Below, in pieces: positions 23,347 through 35,057 of a DNA stretch of 64,000 nt (position 1 is its first letter; every line of letters starts with the position of its first letter). A program made the position numbers and the translations under genes. The stretch is from contig JAJEKV010000156.1 of NCBI GenBank assembly GCA_021234155.1, positions 186,001 to 250,000 on the forward strand, written 5' to 3'. This DNA is from Isoetes taiwanensis. Lineage: Eukaryota > Streptophyta > Lycopodiopsida > Isoetales > Isoetaceae. The notes under the pieces are model-generated. The model was given only the letters and a program-made list of their open reading frames with translations, was not told the origin of the DNA and searched no databases.

Positions 23347-23777
23347 TGTAAGAAAGGTGTCAAGGAACTTGTTCTGCAGTTTGTTCATATCATAATCTTA
23401 CAACATTAAAGTTTTCAGCGTTCATACAGAGCAAGAGCAAAAACAGAAAAGATTGCTTAGACAAAATTGACAGAGAACTGGGTTAGACATCCTGCAGAGT
23501 TGATGTTGAAGTATAAAACTAAATGATCCCATAGCAAAACCATATGTGTGGACATAGAAAAATAATGGTGCACGTATTTTGTAAATATGTGATTTAGAGG
23601 CATGGTTTTCTTTATTGGAAAACCATTGAACAGTTATATATAGAAATATTTCAAAGAGAAGCAAGTCGGCCCAATGAATTGGAGCCAATTCTTATTTGAA
23701 TTTCTCGGTCTAACTAGACCTTGACAAACGGGAGGCATTGAGATCGTCCGACAAAGAGGCCGGAACTGATCCTATTA
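23347..23777 (+). repeat. 3' LTR of the copia element
   Basis: Matches the 5' LTR over its full length with scattered substitutions and small indels, and ends at CTATTA. Confidence 0.9.
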
Positions 23778-24513
23778 GTAAATCCAAGATGTACAGATTA
23801 CATCATTAGGTTTTCGGGATAGTTCAATCCCAGTTGCAAAGGTTCATGCTAGTCTTTGAAATTCCTTTGATAAAGAATAAATGCATAGGTCATTGCTTCA
23901 ATAAGTTCTTTTATTTGAGAATGGGAATGACAATGCTTGGAAACAATGAATTTTGAATAAGAAAAATTGCTATCTTGTAATAATTTAGCATTGTTTACCA
24001 TTGTATTGTGACTTGTTGTTATTAAACAAAGGATTGCATTGATCTTGACATCATTTTTCAAACTTAAAACCTAACAGGCCCACAAGATGAAGCGAGGCTC
24101 CAAGCTCCAGCTATGTCGAGCACCTCCCAAAAGAATGACAGCCCATTGCACCACTGGAACTACTGGTCTTAGAAAAAACGTCGTAGCCAATTGCCGCTGC
24201 CATTAATAATTGCTACTCTTTGAATGAACGACCGAGATAAAAAAGCCTAATCTATCAACCGCTGAGATTAAAAGCCCTAAATAAGGGGGCTATTTGAGGT
24301 ATTATGAGGTGGCTCCACCTGATCCGTCCATCTTGCACTTTGAACGGACCGCGTGAATCTCTTATACAGCAGGGATTAGCCACCGCATCACGTGGCATTA
24401 ATAATTAAATATTGCTGCCACCCCATCATGTGGCATTGAATGCATTCAATACAGGTGGCAACATCTGGGTCATTTATTCAGCACATTCGACGGCCCAAAT
24501 CAATTTGGCTTAA

Positions 24514-24617
24514 GCGGCCACCCCCTTGATGTTCCAATACTTTGAGGTGTCGCCGTGTGGACCGTCGATCTCAGATCTGGACAGCTCAAAGTATTGGAAC
24601 AAGGGGGGTGCTTATAT
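24514..24617. mobile_element. Small MITE with about 30-bp inverted ends
   Basis: Left arm CACCCCCTTG, then TTCCAATACTTTGAG; right arm CTCAAAGTATTGGAACAAGG followed by GGGGTG. The central loop contains GTCGATCTCAGATCTGGAC, itself nearly palindromic. The right end matches the duplicated terminus at 15993-16080, so both belong to one family. Another related stretch may lie near 24280-24350 (GAGGTGGCTCCACCTGATCC). Confidence 0.65.
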
Positions 24618-27600
24618 AATTGTATATATATAAGAGATAAGAGATATGGTGCCACCTATATAAATGCATAGGTCCGCACATGTATGTAGATAGATCACAT
24701 ATATAGGTTCTATAATTTAACAACTATAAGGCTAACAAAGAAATAAGGTTAACAAAGGAATAAAGAAGAACCATAACTTTTGTTTCTCCTGGTTTTCCCT
24801 TGTCTTATCCCTCTTAGCCTCTTCCCTATCATTCTTTACTTGTTTTCCCATCTTTCCATCTTGTAGCAACCCAACACCGTCATGGTCAGCTATTATATGT
24901 TATTGAAGCTTTTGTTTTGATGCATATGATTTCTGATGGTTGCATGAAAGACAGTTTCAAATCTATAACCGTAAAGCAAATCGTATTAACTAGGCACATG
25001 CCAAAATCACTCACAAATCCTTACCTTTTTAGTCTTTCTCTTTTTAGGGTTGACATCTGTCCCAACGTTTTCCATTTCAGTCTTTAGATGAATTGCATTA
25101 GCTTGTTCAATGACAATAGATGAACCTCAAAAATTAGCTATAGAAATGGAAAACCAAGATATCAACAAATGGAAGGCAGCCATGCTTGAAGAAGACAACT
25201 TTTTGTCACATAAAAGTTTACTTCGAAGTTTGGAATGGAAGAATGCAAAGATTTAATTATGGAAAATGCCAAACAATTTCTTCACATTAGGGCCATGCAT
25301 AAAACGAAAACAAGAACGGAAATATGAATAATTTCTATTACATTTAGAGGATTGAGATGCTCTAGCTTCGGTACTCGTCTCTAGTGATCTAATAACAATG
25401 AAATAACATGAGCTCCTGCGTAACAACTTTCGCTCCAGCTCCCTGGTCCAAGAAGTTTGTAAAAACTAAGCTCTTGTACTAAAAACAAAGAACCCCTTTC
25501 ACCAGTTATTGCAGATTCTAGGTCCTTTCGACCCGAAGCTCGATTTTTTGATTGGAAAATTGTCCAACCTTTTACCAATGTCATGAGTTAACATGTCCCA
25601 TACATACCTTATAGATGCTTCTCACATATTTACAAAAACCACTAATGTCTTGTGTTGATTTAGACTTTAGGGTTTTTTTTTTTTTTTTTTTTCCAGATTC
25701 CCTAGTTTAGGTTTAAACACATGCTCACATATAACAAATTGAGATCTACTAAAACCACTACTACATGGCACTGTTTTAGGGTTTAGATACACACTCAGAT
25801 ACAACCAATATAGGATATTAAAAGTTTTATCAAAGCTGCTAATGCTTGGCACTGGTTTTGTGTTTGGACTCTATGAGTTTAGCTTTATGTGCGTATCATA
25901 CCACTAAAAAAAATGAGAGGTGACATTTGTCCCTTCCAGTGCATACAACAATGGGTTTAGACCTTGGGTTTACATTCTAAAGAATTGAGAGTGTAATATG
26001 CAACCTCATGGTTGGAGCATGGAATGATCCAAAAGCGACAAAAGATGAGTGTCAGTTCATGCATCAAATAAATCTATAATTTTAAATCTAGAAAAGTGTT
26101 GAGTTGCCAGGTTCTACTGAGAATTATAATCAATGCCATATTAATTTTTTTTCCTTAAAGCGGTTGAACTCATGGAACTACAAAGCATCAACTTTTGCCA
26201 CTTAGAATAATGCACTCCATCATCTACCCATTCTAATCCATCATATTCATTCTATTGTTCCTACCCATTCAATATGCCACACCGCTAAAGCCTTCACAGT
26301 TGGCACTCCATTACATCTATGGAAATGATTACCTTTACCGCTCTTTATTCCACACACAAACTCCAGTATATACCATTCCAATATGCGCATGGCTAATGCC
26401 CGACGACGATGTTTCAAGCATTCATAATAAAGCAGACTTATCTATCATTTTATTTTATTTTTTGAAGGTACGAGATAATTTTTTCATTAATTAAGGAAAA
26501 ACATACAATATAGCTCGACTGCCCAGACAAATAGGCAAATCAAAACAGAGCAAAGTTATACATAGATCCAAGGTTTTCAATATCTTCCCAAATTATAAAA
26601 TCTAGGTCTTCAAGGGTGGTATTATAAACCAGGCCTTTCATAAGAATCAAAGTATAGAAACCTCGATTGTAACCTCTCAAGAAACAAAAAAAGGTCTTCT
26701 AGAAATCTTTATACTGATAATAACAAGCTTGGTGATTGGACTTGGGCATCACCAGAGTAATCAGTCTGACAAAGGAAAAGTGAACAGAGATCGCTCGCGG
26801 TAAACGCCTTCAGGTGTTCTACAAAATTCTGATATTACTAAAAACCTGCAAAACCAAAAGATTTTATTGCATCCAGAAAGAAGCAATGCTGTCAATCTGA
26901 GATGTGGAGATAGTAGGCATTTGAGGATCATCAAAGTCTAAGGGAGATGAGATTAGAAGGTTGTAGATGTGTGAAAATTTGTCAGCAGTACCATAACATA
27001 GGAATGGCCATCCACAATTGGTCCCTTATCAATCTGTAAAAGTCCTGTTGGACCATTAGCAAAGGAGTGTACCATAAGCATCAGGGATCATCCTGGGAGT
27101 ATAGTACATTTGCCTGTATCTAGCAAACTGTACTTTCAATGAAGTCCTGGTGATGCTTATGAATGAACCAGAACATGGAGACCATTTAGAAGGATTCTCG
27201 TGTGAATATCCCAGTCCAGATTCTTTCTCTTGCCTTGCACTCCTCGTTATCCCTAATCATTTGTTTGAGTCCACTGATTATGAGGGGGAAATTTGACAGT
27301 GTTCATGAGGCCTTTCACTACCATATAACTTGACCTCATACATGCTTGCCCCACTATCAAAGTTTCTTCTTTCATGGCTTCTACATAACTCTATAAAGCT
27401 ATTAGTAATCTTCACTTTTCCTGAAACTTAAGGTTTTGATTTTCCGTACCCATTTCTAAGAAACTCTCATTGACAATGACTTTGTCTCAAATATATTTAA
27501 TCTTCCTAAAAAAAGGGACTTCTTTTCGTTTTTGTTTCAGGCTATGGTGGTGTTGAGTGTGTTTCTGTTCTTGCATGCATCAAGGTGCTTAAGGCATCCC

Positions 27601-29571
27601 TTGATCTCGGTATGCTGGGCGTATTGATACAAGTGGCAAAAAGGTATAGTTGTATTTCTATAAAGTTGAGGCTATCCGCAATTATACCATCTTTCCTATT
27701 TCAGTTTATCACTCAGATCAAGTTGCACTTAAATAACATCCATATTTTGGTTGACTTCTTGTCTATCATGGGAGCATATGGCATGATGAATTATTCTAAA
27801 AACATCTTCTTGATGTGTTGTCCAAAATAAACAACTATTATAAATATCTTTGCTTATTGCTAGAGCAAATAAGTTTAATTCTTAGAAATGTTATTTATGT
27901 TGCACCAACAATTTTGAAGCAAGCAAATGTCTGTTCTAGATGCTTGGCAATATTTTACCATTTGCAGTAAAAGCTATTAGGTCTTTTAAAAGTAATGTTG
28001 GTCTCCATTCTAGAAACATCAATAGAAATTCATTTACATGTATGCCATATTAAGAAAGTTCAGACCCTTTTAATCTCTGCCTAGATGCTAGCTAATGGAT
28101 GTCTACTTAGATCCATAGCAACAGTAATAAAATCCACCATCATTGACTTTACATTGCAGTATTATATTCATTCTATACATATTCGTCAATGAATCCAAAT
28201 TTAGGGCAATGTTGCAAGTCTATTTCTATTATTCGACAACATGCCGTCTGCGTAAACTCCTTATGCACAACTCAGTTTACTCTGGCAACAAAATGAGGTA
28301 AACATTATATAAAGCAAAAAAAAAAGAGGAGAGAGAGAACTACGGCAAAGGGAGAGACTACAAGCCATCTCATCTGCAAGCCTTTCGTGAAACTGGACAC
28401 TAGGAACATGCTGCACTTTTTATAAGCTGTCAAGCAAACATTCCGATTGTTTTATATCAGGAAATTGCTCCAACATCATTTTCAAAAATCCAGAACATTT
28501 GATTGAATCTTACCTGGAAATGCTTCTGGTTTAGACAAATCGCCACACCGCCGGAGGAAGAGTTAAGAACAGGAAAAAAAAAGCTTCCAAGAAAAGCTCT
28601 TCCGAAGCAGCCGTAGGAATTAAATTGCATCAAATTAATTACTTGCCGACCACAGCCACTGAAAAATTCGCTCTCATTTTCTTTTCTTCAGAGGAAACCA
28701 TTACGGTTTTCAAGTTGAAGTGGAAACCCTTCCTTTTTTCTTTAAAGTTTGGAAATCCTTCCAGGTTTTAGGGAAAACAGGAAGGGTTTCCACCTGTCTT
28801 GATTTTCCAACCCAGATCGGGGGAGATAATTTGAGCGTTTTCCCGCCTTGGGTATATCTTGACTCTCTAGATGCCACATTTTAACAATGCAGACATTTGA
28901 AGAATGTTGTGCCTCCTCCAAGCAATGCAATTTAGAATGCTCAACATATCCTGCAATCCTTGTAGTTCATGCCATAACATCCCCAAGCAACTAGCATCCA
29001 CCTTCAATAACATCTGCAAAAAAAACAGAGCAGCCAAACCAAGTGGCATTATGTTTGTTTATAATGTAAACAATACATGCATGATTTCATTAATTAGAGA
29101 AATTTGGAATTCTCGTTTAGCATGAAATAGGTTAGTGGGTAGCCATATAGTGCAGAAACTACTACCAACTGAGTAAAAGTTGGCGTTTTTTTGCACAAAT
29201 TCTGCAAATGATTCATTGTTCTTCGGAAATATAATTTTCACAGCTCATGCAAAGGTCCATCGCGAGTAGAATGTAATGCTCAAACTTATCGCAAGAATCG
29301 CGAACGCGATGTTTCGCAGCTGAAAGGAGACAAAATAATGAGCCTTTTATTAAAATCATATGAGAGCATTGCATTAAAAGAAGGTACCGAGGAGCAAGCA
29401 TACCACAAAAATTTCAGTATTTAAAGCCATATATTTGCTACAGAGGATCGCGGTCGCGATTATTTTTAGCATTAAACATATGGTAAAAGATATGGTTAAA
29501 GACAAAAAGATTTGGTAATACATATTCCTGAAACCAAAATTTCCATTGAAGGAAGTAATATACAACATTCA
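24618..29571. other. Long AT-rich spacer without a recognised gene
   Basis: No frame of convincing length or known domain. There is a T run at 25673-25692. An exon-like piece at about 27541-27590 (acceptor TTTGTTTCAG) is unassigned. Sequence near 26455-26520 (GGTACGAGATAATTTTTTC) resembles the reverse complement of a LINE-type 3' end, but I cannot confirm it. Two ATCGCG..CGCGAT palindromes (29297 and 29447) belong to the next locus. Confidence 0.4.
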
Positions 29572-31555
29572 TTATTCTGATTGTGTTTCAGATACTTGAT
29601 CAGGTATCACACCCATTTCATTGGCCATGCGGAAGACATGCTCTCTACCCAATTCCATAGCTTGTGTTGTGTCCATCTCTCGAATAACCTGTGACCCGGA
29701 ATCGAACACCCATGGCGTTTTGCGTCTTGCGCCGCAGATGTGAATCAGGCTCCCATTTTCACTTTGTCCAATGCCTTTGCTCCCGCCTATAAGTTCCTTC
29801 TCGATTCGTTAGCAATCTGCTTTGTGGATGAAAGAGCTTCGCTTCTGCTTTGTGTACTGATGCTCTTGTGTCCCAACAGCCTCATCTTGGTCTGTTTCCA
29901 TGTCTTTGTTGGTGCGCTTCCATGTCTTTGGTGGTCTGTTTCCATGTGTTCTCCCCCACGTATTCAAACTTCTGTTTGCACATTGTCAAGAAAGGCATGT
30001 ACCCATCAAGCTTCTCATTAAGTGCACTCAATTTCTGAAAAAGTGGGCTCCGGGGCTTCTATACCTTTTCCGTCTCTTCAAGCAAGCGCTTTGTTTCTTG
30101 CATTCTCTCTTCGTAGGACTTAGCATGAGGTTTTCCAAAATGGAATCCAACTTTGATAGATCGTGTGTTTTGGGTGGGGTATTTGGATCGGGCTCAACAT
30201 TCTCTTTCTCCTCTTCTTCAAACCCCGTACTTTGATTGGCCATTTTTCTCAAAGCGTTTCCAAAGAAGCCCCTCGGGAAACGGCACACTTTACTGAACTT
30301 TGAAGGCCCGCTCTTTTTGCCTTGCATAAGAGCAACACGAGAAATTTGTCCCGGTAGAAAAGAAATCGAGCGCAACCATCGGCCGGCACCGGTTGTTCAA
30401 CAATATGGTAGGCATACGAGGTTTTCAAATTTGGCATTTCAATACAAGATCTCCTTCCATTGCCGCCCATTTGAATCTTGGTTTTCCTGTAAAAAGAGTC
30501 CGAAATTTCTTTTTATCTTCTCATCGGCATCCTCATTACCCGTTAGCGGCATTGGAGGCAATGGTGTTGTCTTAGGAGCCTTGCCGTGTGGAGATAGGCT
30601 AAGCTCCAGCTCTGGTTGCCCAAAGGTGCTACTAACATCATCCCCTGTTAATGCACATATGACTAATATAGTACTGATGTTCTTTCACCCTTCGTTTGCT
30701 CTCCCATCCCATTTCTTCATAAGAACCTAAAGATAGGTGGCCACCACATACTGAATTTGCCCGACCGCACAAGCAATTGGGCAAATTCACAGGCGCATGA
30801 TAATAACCAAGTGATAAACTTTGGCATTCGTCATGGTAGCTATCCTTGTAAATAGATCTCGTGTATTTCTTGCAATCCCATACCTTGTTCATCCTCGGAT
30901 GTCAATAAATATCAATGTCGCATTCTCGACACTTGGGAGGAAGTAGGGATGCCATCCTTTGTCTTTGCTATGACAATATTTTTCTTTTCCTTTCTTTTTC
31001 TAGCCTCTTCTGGCTTTAGAATATTCCTGATTGGCTCCAGAAAGGCTACAGGTAGGTTACCTAGTGTATGGTCCTTGTTATAGTTAGCCTTCCGCATACT
31101 CGTATCGGATATCGATATATCCGGTATTCTCTGTTCGGTCAAATCGGGGAAAAGCCGAAGCAATTCCTCCCACTATCGAAATCCTTTTGCAGCAAATTTG
31201 TGGCATAAGATAAAATTTCGCGCCTCATAAAAGTGAGGGTTCTGATGTCAGTTGCCCGTTCCCGCTATACCCTGACTGCACCTTTAAATAGGTCTTGCCT
31301 TCTATAATCTCATCGAGCAGCTGTGACACCTCTGCATTCGACATACCTCGTAGCAACCGGAGCCAGGTCTTGTTAAAGAAGTCTTTGGATGGCTTGTCTG
31401 GAAACTCACCATGGTCGCCATCAGCGAGTTTACGACTCACCTGAGACCGGCAACTTCCATTAACTTCTTGAAAACCTTCTCATCCATAAAGATGAATTGT
31501 TTTTCATCCTTAAGCTCCTGCACTTTCAAAGTGGTCGTTGCAATTTCATGAAAAT

Positions 31556-31620
31556 CCTGCAGAAGCAAAGGTCATTAAGATCGCGGTCGCGATGTTGGCG
31601 AGCAGAAAGTGAATAAATAC
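31556..31620 (-). other. 65-bp intron carrying a GC-rich palindrome
   Basis: On the minus strand the donor is AAG|GTATTTATTC and the acceptor GCTTCTGCAG|GATTTTC; splicing keeps the frame (AWK-DFHEIA). The palindrome ATCGCGGTCGCGAT occupies 31580-31593, a fifth of the intron. Confidence 0.75.
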
Positions 31621-31969
31621 CTTCCAAGCAGAAGTCGTAGCCGTTCCTATCGGTCCTTGTGGAGGACAGCCATAAGCCTTGTGCTGATGACGAAGTTGTT
31701 GCAGTTTTTCAATCAGTGGCTCTCTGTAGACGGTGTTTGCAATTACTTCGTTGCATTGAATACTCAACTCTATATATTCCTTGTCAGTGAGATTTCCATT
31801 TAGCACTCTCGATCTTCTTCTAGCATATACTTTAGCAAATTCTAGTTGCTGCTCCCGGTTGCCGACGACCGAACAAAGAAGTTGCGCCGCGCAAATACTG
31901 TGGTTGCCAGAAATAATGTAAAATTTCTTGCCCTTCAAATCTTCTGGATTGCTCCATGTCACCCTCCTC

Positions 31970-32035
31970 CTGAAAGATAGACAACCATAAGTCAAATCTA
32001 CATAACGAGTGTCCAAAAGATTAAGAATTAGTTAC
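31970..32035 (-). other. 66-bp intron
   Basis: Donor CAG|GTAACTAATT and acceptor TATCTTTCAG|GAGG on the minus strand; the join gives DPITR-RRVTW in frame. Confidence 0.75.
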
Positions 32036-33174
32036 CTGGTAATAGGGTCAAACGGCACTACGTCAGCAGGTGTGAGGACCTCTGTCGGGTATGTCTTGAA
32101 GCTTTTAACCAGAGTTTGAACATGGTCATTTGATCGCATTCTGTGTGTCAAGTTTGCTGGTGCAGGTTCACAATCAAAAATAGAAATCTTTGTAAACCAA
32201 TTAACCCCTAAGGGGTAAAACCTTTTGAATTGTTCAAGCTTCTGAGTTGTTTGCTCTGCCATCTTGCGTTCCTCTTCTGGATTGAACTTCAACTCGACTG
32301 GAATGGCAGGTGCGTGGGGCCATGTCAATGCTAGTCTAGAGGAGGCATCCGTAACTGGGGGGGGTTTGAGAACTGCTGGGCTGCGGGCTATCGTCAGCAG
32401 GTGTCAGATTTCTAAGGTTAATTTTGAAAGGAGGGAGTTTTTTTGCAATAAATCCACCAGATGTAGTGCTATCTGGGGCCTTCAAAGCAAGAGGAAGAGT
32501 AGGGTTAATAATACCGGAGGGGTTTATCGTGCATTGTGGTTCTTCAACAACCTTTTTTGGTGCTGACGTCTCTCCCAAAGTAGCAATAGGCTTCACACTC
32601 TTTTTCTTGGCCACGGCTCTTAGCCAATTGGTGTCCATCACAGAGGGCATTTTCTCGTCCCGAACTGCTTTCAAAGCACAGCTCGGAGGCTTCTTGTCTG
32701 TAGACAAACCATTTCTGCATGCCGAGAACCCTACCAATATGTCTCTGTTTCCCTTTATTCCTGACAAAGAGAGAGATTCATAGGATGGCAACAACCAGCC
32801 ATAACCCTTAGCTGATGTGGGGACGTTTTTCCCTGTGGCTGGCTTGTTCATTTTGCTGGCTGTCATCAAAGACGGATCATAATTGCGCCATTTCAAAATG
32901 TACTCCAGGAACTGCAATGCTTGTGTGTCCTCAATGCTGCATATGATAGCATCTTGCACATTGTTCTTCGTGCCTTCCCACATTGCCACCACTATGCCAA
33001 CTTGTTCAACGTCCTCAGGTTTCTTTCCAGTCCGCAGGAACAGGCACAGGTCCTTTCTGCGATCACCTTTAATGTGCGGTATGGCTTGTGCAATCTCAAT
33101 ACACCATTTCCTTTCATTGGAAGGGGTTATAATACGGATGGGTTCGACATCCGGTCCTCGAAACAGAGCAAGTG

Positions 33175-33610
33175 CTGTAAACAAAAGCCTGTGGTGAGTG
33201 CCTGATAGGCTGCATAATGTTGTGCAACGAAAAGTATAAACTACTGTAGAGAAACGCGACCGCGATCCTTCCAAGGAACTAAAATAGCACTCCACACTAT
33301 CGCGGCCGCGATGTTGTGTAGCAGCTAAGCATGGCAAGAATACAATACCACTGCTCACGAACATCGCGGCCGCGATCCTAGTGATCTACTACACTACTAG
33401 TCATGAACATCGCAAGAAAGAAAACCTATGCTCAAAGAAGACCGGCGTCACGATCTTGTTGAGTAGCCACAGCTATCAAAACATTACAAAACCTAGCAAG
33501 CAAGACCGCGGCCGCGATCTTGCTGAGCAGCTATAGTTATGAAAACATTACAAGTTCTAGTAGGCAAGATCGCGGCCGCGATCTTGCTGAGCTGAAATGT
33601 TAGAAATTAC
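33175..33610 (-). other. First intron, 436 bp, with five or more palindromes
   Basis: Donor GAG AAG|GTAATTTC and acceptor TTTGTTTACAG|CACTTG on the minus strand. It contains palindrome copies at 33253, 33299, 33363, 33505 and 33569, plus a degenerate one near 33439, several embedded in a longer repeat (GCTGAGCAGCT, ACATTACAA). Confidence 0.7.
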
Positions 33611-33638
33611 CTTCTCTGAGGGAGTCCTTAGGTGCCAT

Positions 33639-35057
33639 GGGATCGCGGGCGCCGGCCGCGGTACTTAAATTCCGCCGCTTTGGGAGGCTCGAAGAAGGCC
33701 CGAACTCGAAGGCTTAGGGGCTAAAGAAATCATGGTCACAAGAGTTGAATTTTGTTTTGAGATGTTCTGAGTTTGAATTTATAGAACGCGGCCGCGGAAT
33801 TTAATTGCCCGCCCATCATAATGGTGCGTGAAAACTCGTGCCAGCCATGATGGCGCCGTACGTGCGGGCACGCCGGAAGTATTAATTACCGGCCGCCCGA
33901 CCGTATTTATTACCGGCCATAAATGCGTTCGATGCGAATATATACCCGTCCAAAAAAAGCAAGGGAATCCGCATTGTAAGGTCTTCATCGACTTGGGCGC
34001 CCACAGATTCAATTTCCTCCCGTAATGTCAATTCATTAAAGGTACCTGACACATTATGCAGCCATAAATGCTCCAAATAAAAACTGGATTACGGACGGAC
34101 AGTGACAGTCAAATTTGAATTCGATAACAAACATTTCAAGTGAAAGCGGGAAAAGCCAATTCAAATTTGATTGTTTTGCAAGATCTTCGAGACGCTGGAG
34201 CTGCGCCTAAGCTGGGCCAAGTTCGGGCAAGGATTTGCTGCAGAATCCCGCATCCATTGAAGGCGCTGACGAGGGCGCTGATAATCCGCTTGCACTCCGC
34301 CACTACACATTTGGATTTCTTCCACTGCATCGAATTCAGGGTTTCGGGCGAGGTAAAAGGCCTATTCTGATGCATATCACTCAGTGAAGTGAACTCAAAG
34401 TTTATGTTGCACTGAATTTCAATTATAACTACAACCTCCGAGTCTCTACACTAACATCACTATGTATTGCATGGATTGATAAGATACCTGCTGATACTTT
34501 GGTGCAACTATGTAAAAATAGATGTTCTAAGCAAACCTGTGCACTCTGGTGTGTTTATTATACAATGTAAACGTGTTTCAAGTATATGCTTTCTTTCTCC
34601 ATGTGGATGATACAAAACACTGTTTTGATGACACTGCAGCTTCTGACGGGTCCTTGGCTACAAGTAGACGTTGACGCCACCATATTCTGTGAGGTATGAG
34701 TAATGCTTTAGTCTGTAAGTCAATCGTTTAACTATTGTGCTCGACGAGATCGCGGTCGCGATACCTTCAACCATCTACACTTGCTATTTACCAAAGAACT
34801 CGCAGCTATCGATAACTATGAGTTGAAACCACTTGCTAACCTCGACATGTGATTTGCACATGAGTTCTTATCGAAACAGCTAGTGTGAATGCTTGCAAAA
34901 AGCGCGACCGCGTTCTTGCCCATGCTCGATAAGATCGCGGTGGCGAAAGTCCTGAACATTTTTTAATTTCTCAGTTGCTATTTTTTGTAGTACTTTATGA
35001 TCTTCTTTTTGCTTACGAGGATCGCGGCCGCGATATTCACGACCTCTTGTTTGCAGG
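33639..35057. other. Divergent promoter region between the two genes
   Basis: About 1.4 kb separates the two start codons. It holds several of the palindromes, direct copies of TATTACCGGCC near 33890 and 33910, and a possible upstream exon of the plus-strand gene near 34140-34370. The last palindrome sits just upstream of an acceptor-like TTGTTTGCAG at 35048-35057 adjoining the plus-strand ATG, so that ATG may open a second exon. Confidence 0.5.

Larger units (their letters stand above)
18989..23777 (+). mobile_element. Ty1/copia LTR retrotransposon, defective
   Basis: Two LTRs of about 435 bp flank zinc knuckles, protease, integrase, reverse transcriptase and RNase H in copia order (integrase before RT). 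The 5' LTR runs straight into the zinc-knuckle codons, so the primer-binding site and most of gag are deleted. The RT active site is destroyed and a reverse-oriented LINE 3' fragment sits between integrase and RT. It is non-autonomous. LTR copies differ at many positions, so the insertion is not recent. No clear target-site duplication was seen. Confidence 0.92.
29572..33638 (-). pseudogene. Multi-exon ParB/Srx-like protein of a mobile element
   Basis: Start ATG at 33638 opens a 28-nt exon; a 436-bp intron (33175-33610) joins it in phase to ALALFRGPDVEPIRI. The frame runs about 275 codons to a run of eight C near 32360, where one extra base shifts it; the next frame continues through RMRSNDHVQTLVKSF and, after a 66-bp intron, GKKFYIISGNHSICAAQLL. 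Arg-rich start, SF helix, proline turn and G-N-H-S-I-x-A-A resemble the ParB/sulfiredoxin fold (GERR/GCHR box). A 65-bp intron and about 35 more codons follow, then a frameshift near 31440. Unassigned pieces at 31163-30912, 30892-30638 and 30375-30028 lead to a last segment ending at 29572. It diverges from the transposase-like gene at 35058. The ParB assignment is by eye only. Confidence 0.5.
29297..35034. repeat. Dispersed palindrome family ATCGCGGYCGCGAT
   Basis: Copies at 29297 (ATCGCGAACGCGAT), 29447, 31580, 33253 (one arm altered), 33299, 33363, 33505 (one base off), 33569 (perfect palindrome extended to 24 bp), 34749, 34901 and 34934 (degenerate) and 35021; related GC palindromes lie at 33642 and 33784. 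All are in introns, leader or intergenic DNA of this locus; I see none inside the coding blocks and none elsewhere in the window. They look like protein-binding sites. Confidence 0.8.

Noticed and set aside
31381-31445. A further 43-bp intron at 31398-31440 in the ParB-like gene
   Set aside because: GTGAGT and TTTCCAG flank it, but it is too short and joining the ends gives the wrong frame; a frameshift explains the data better.
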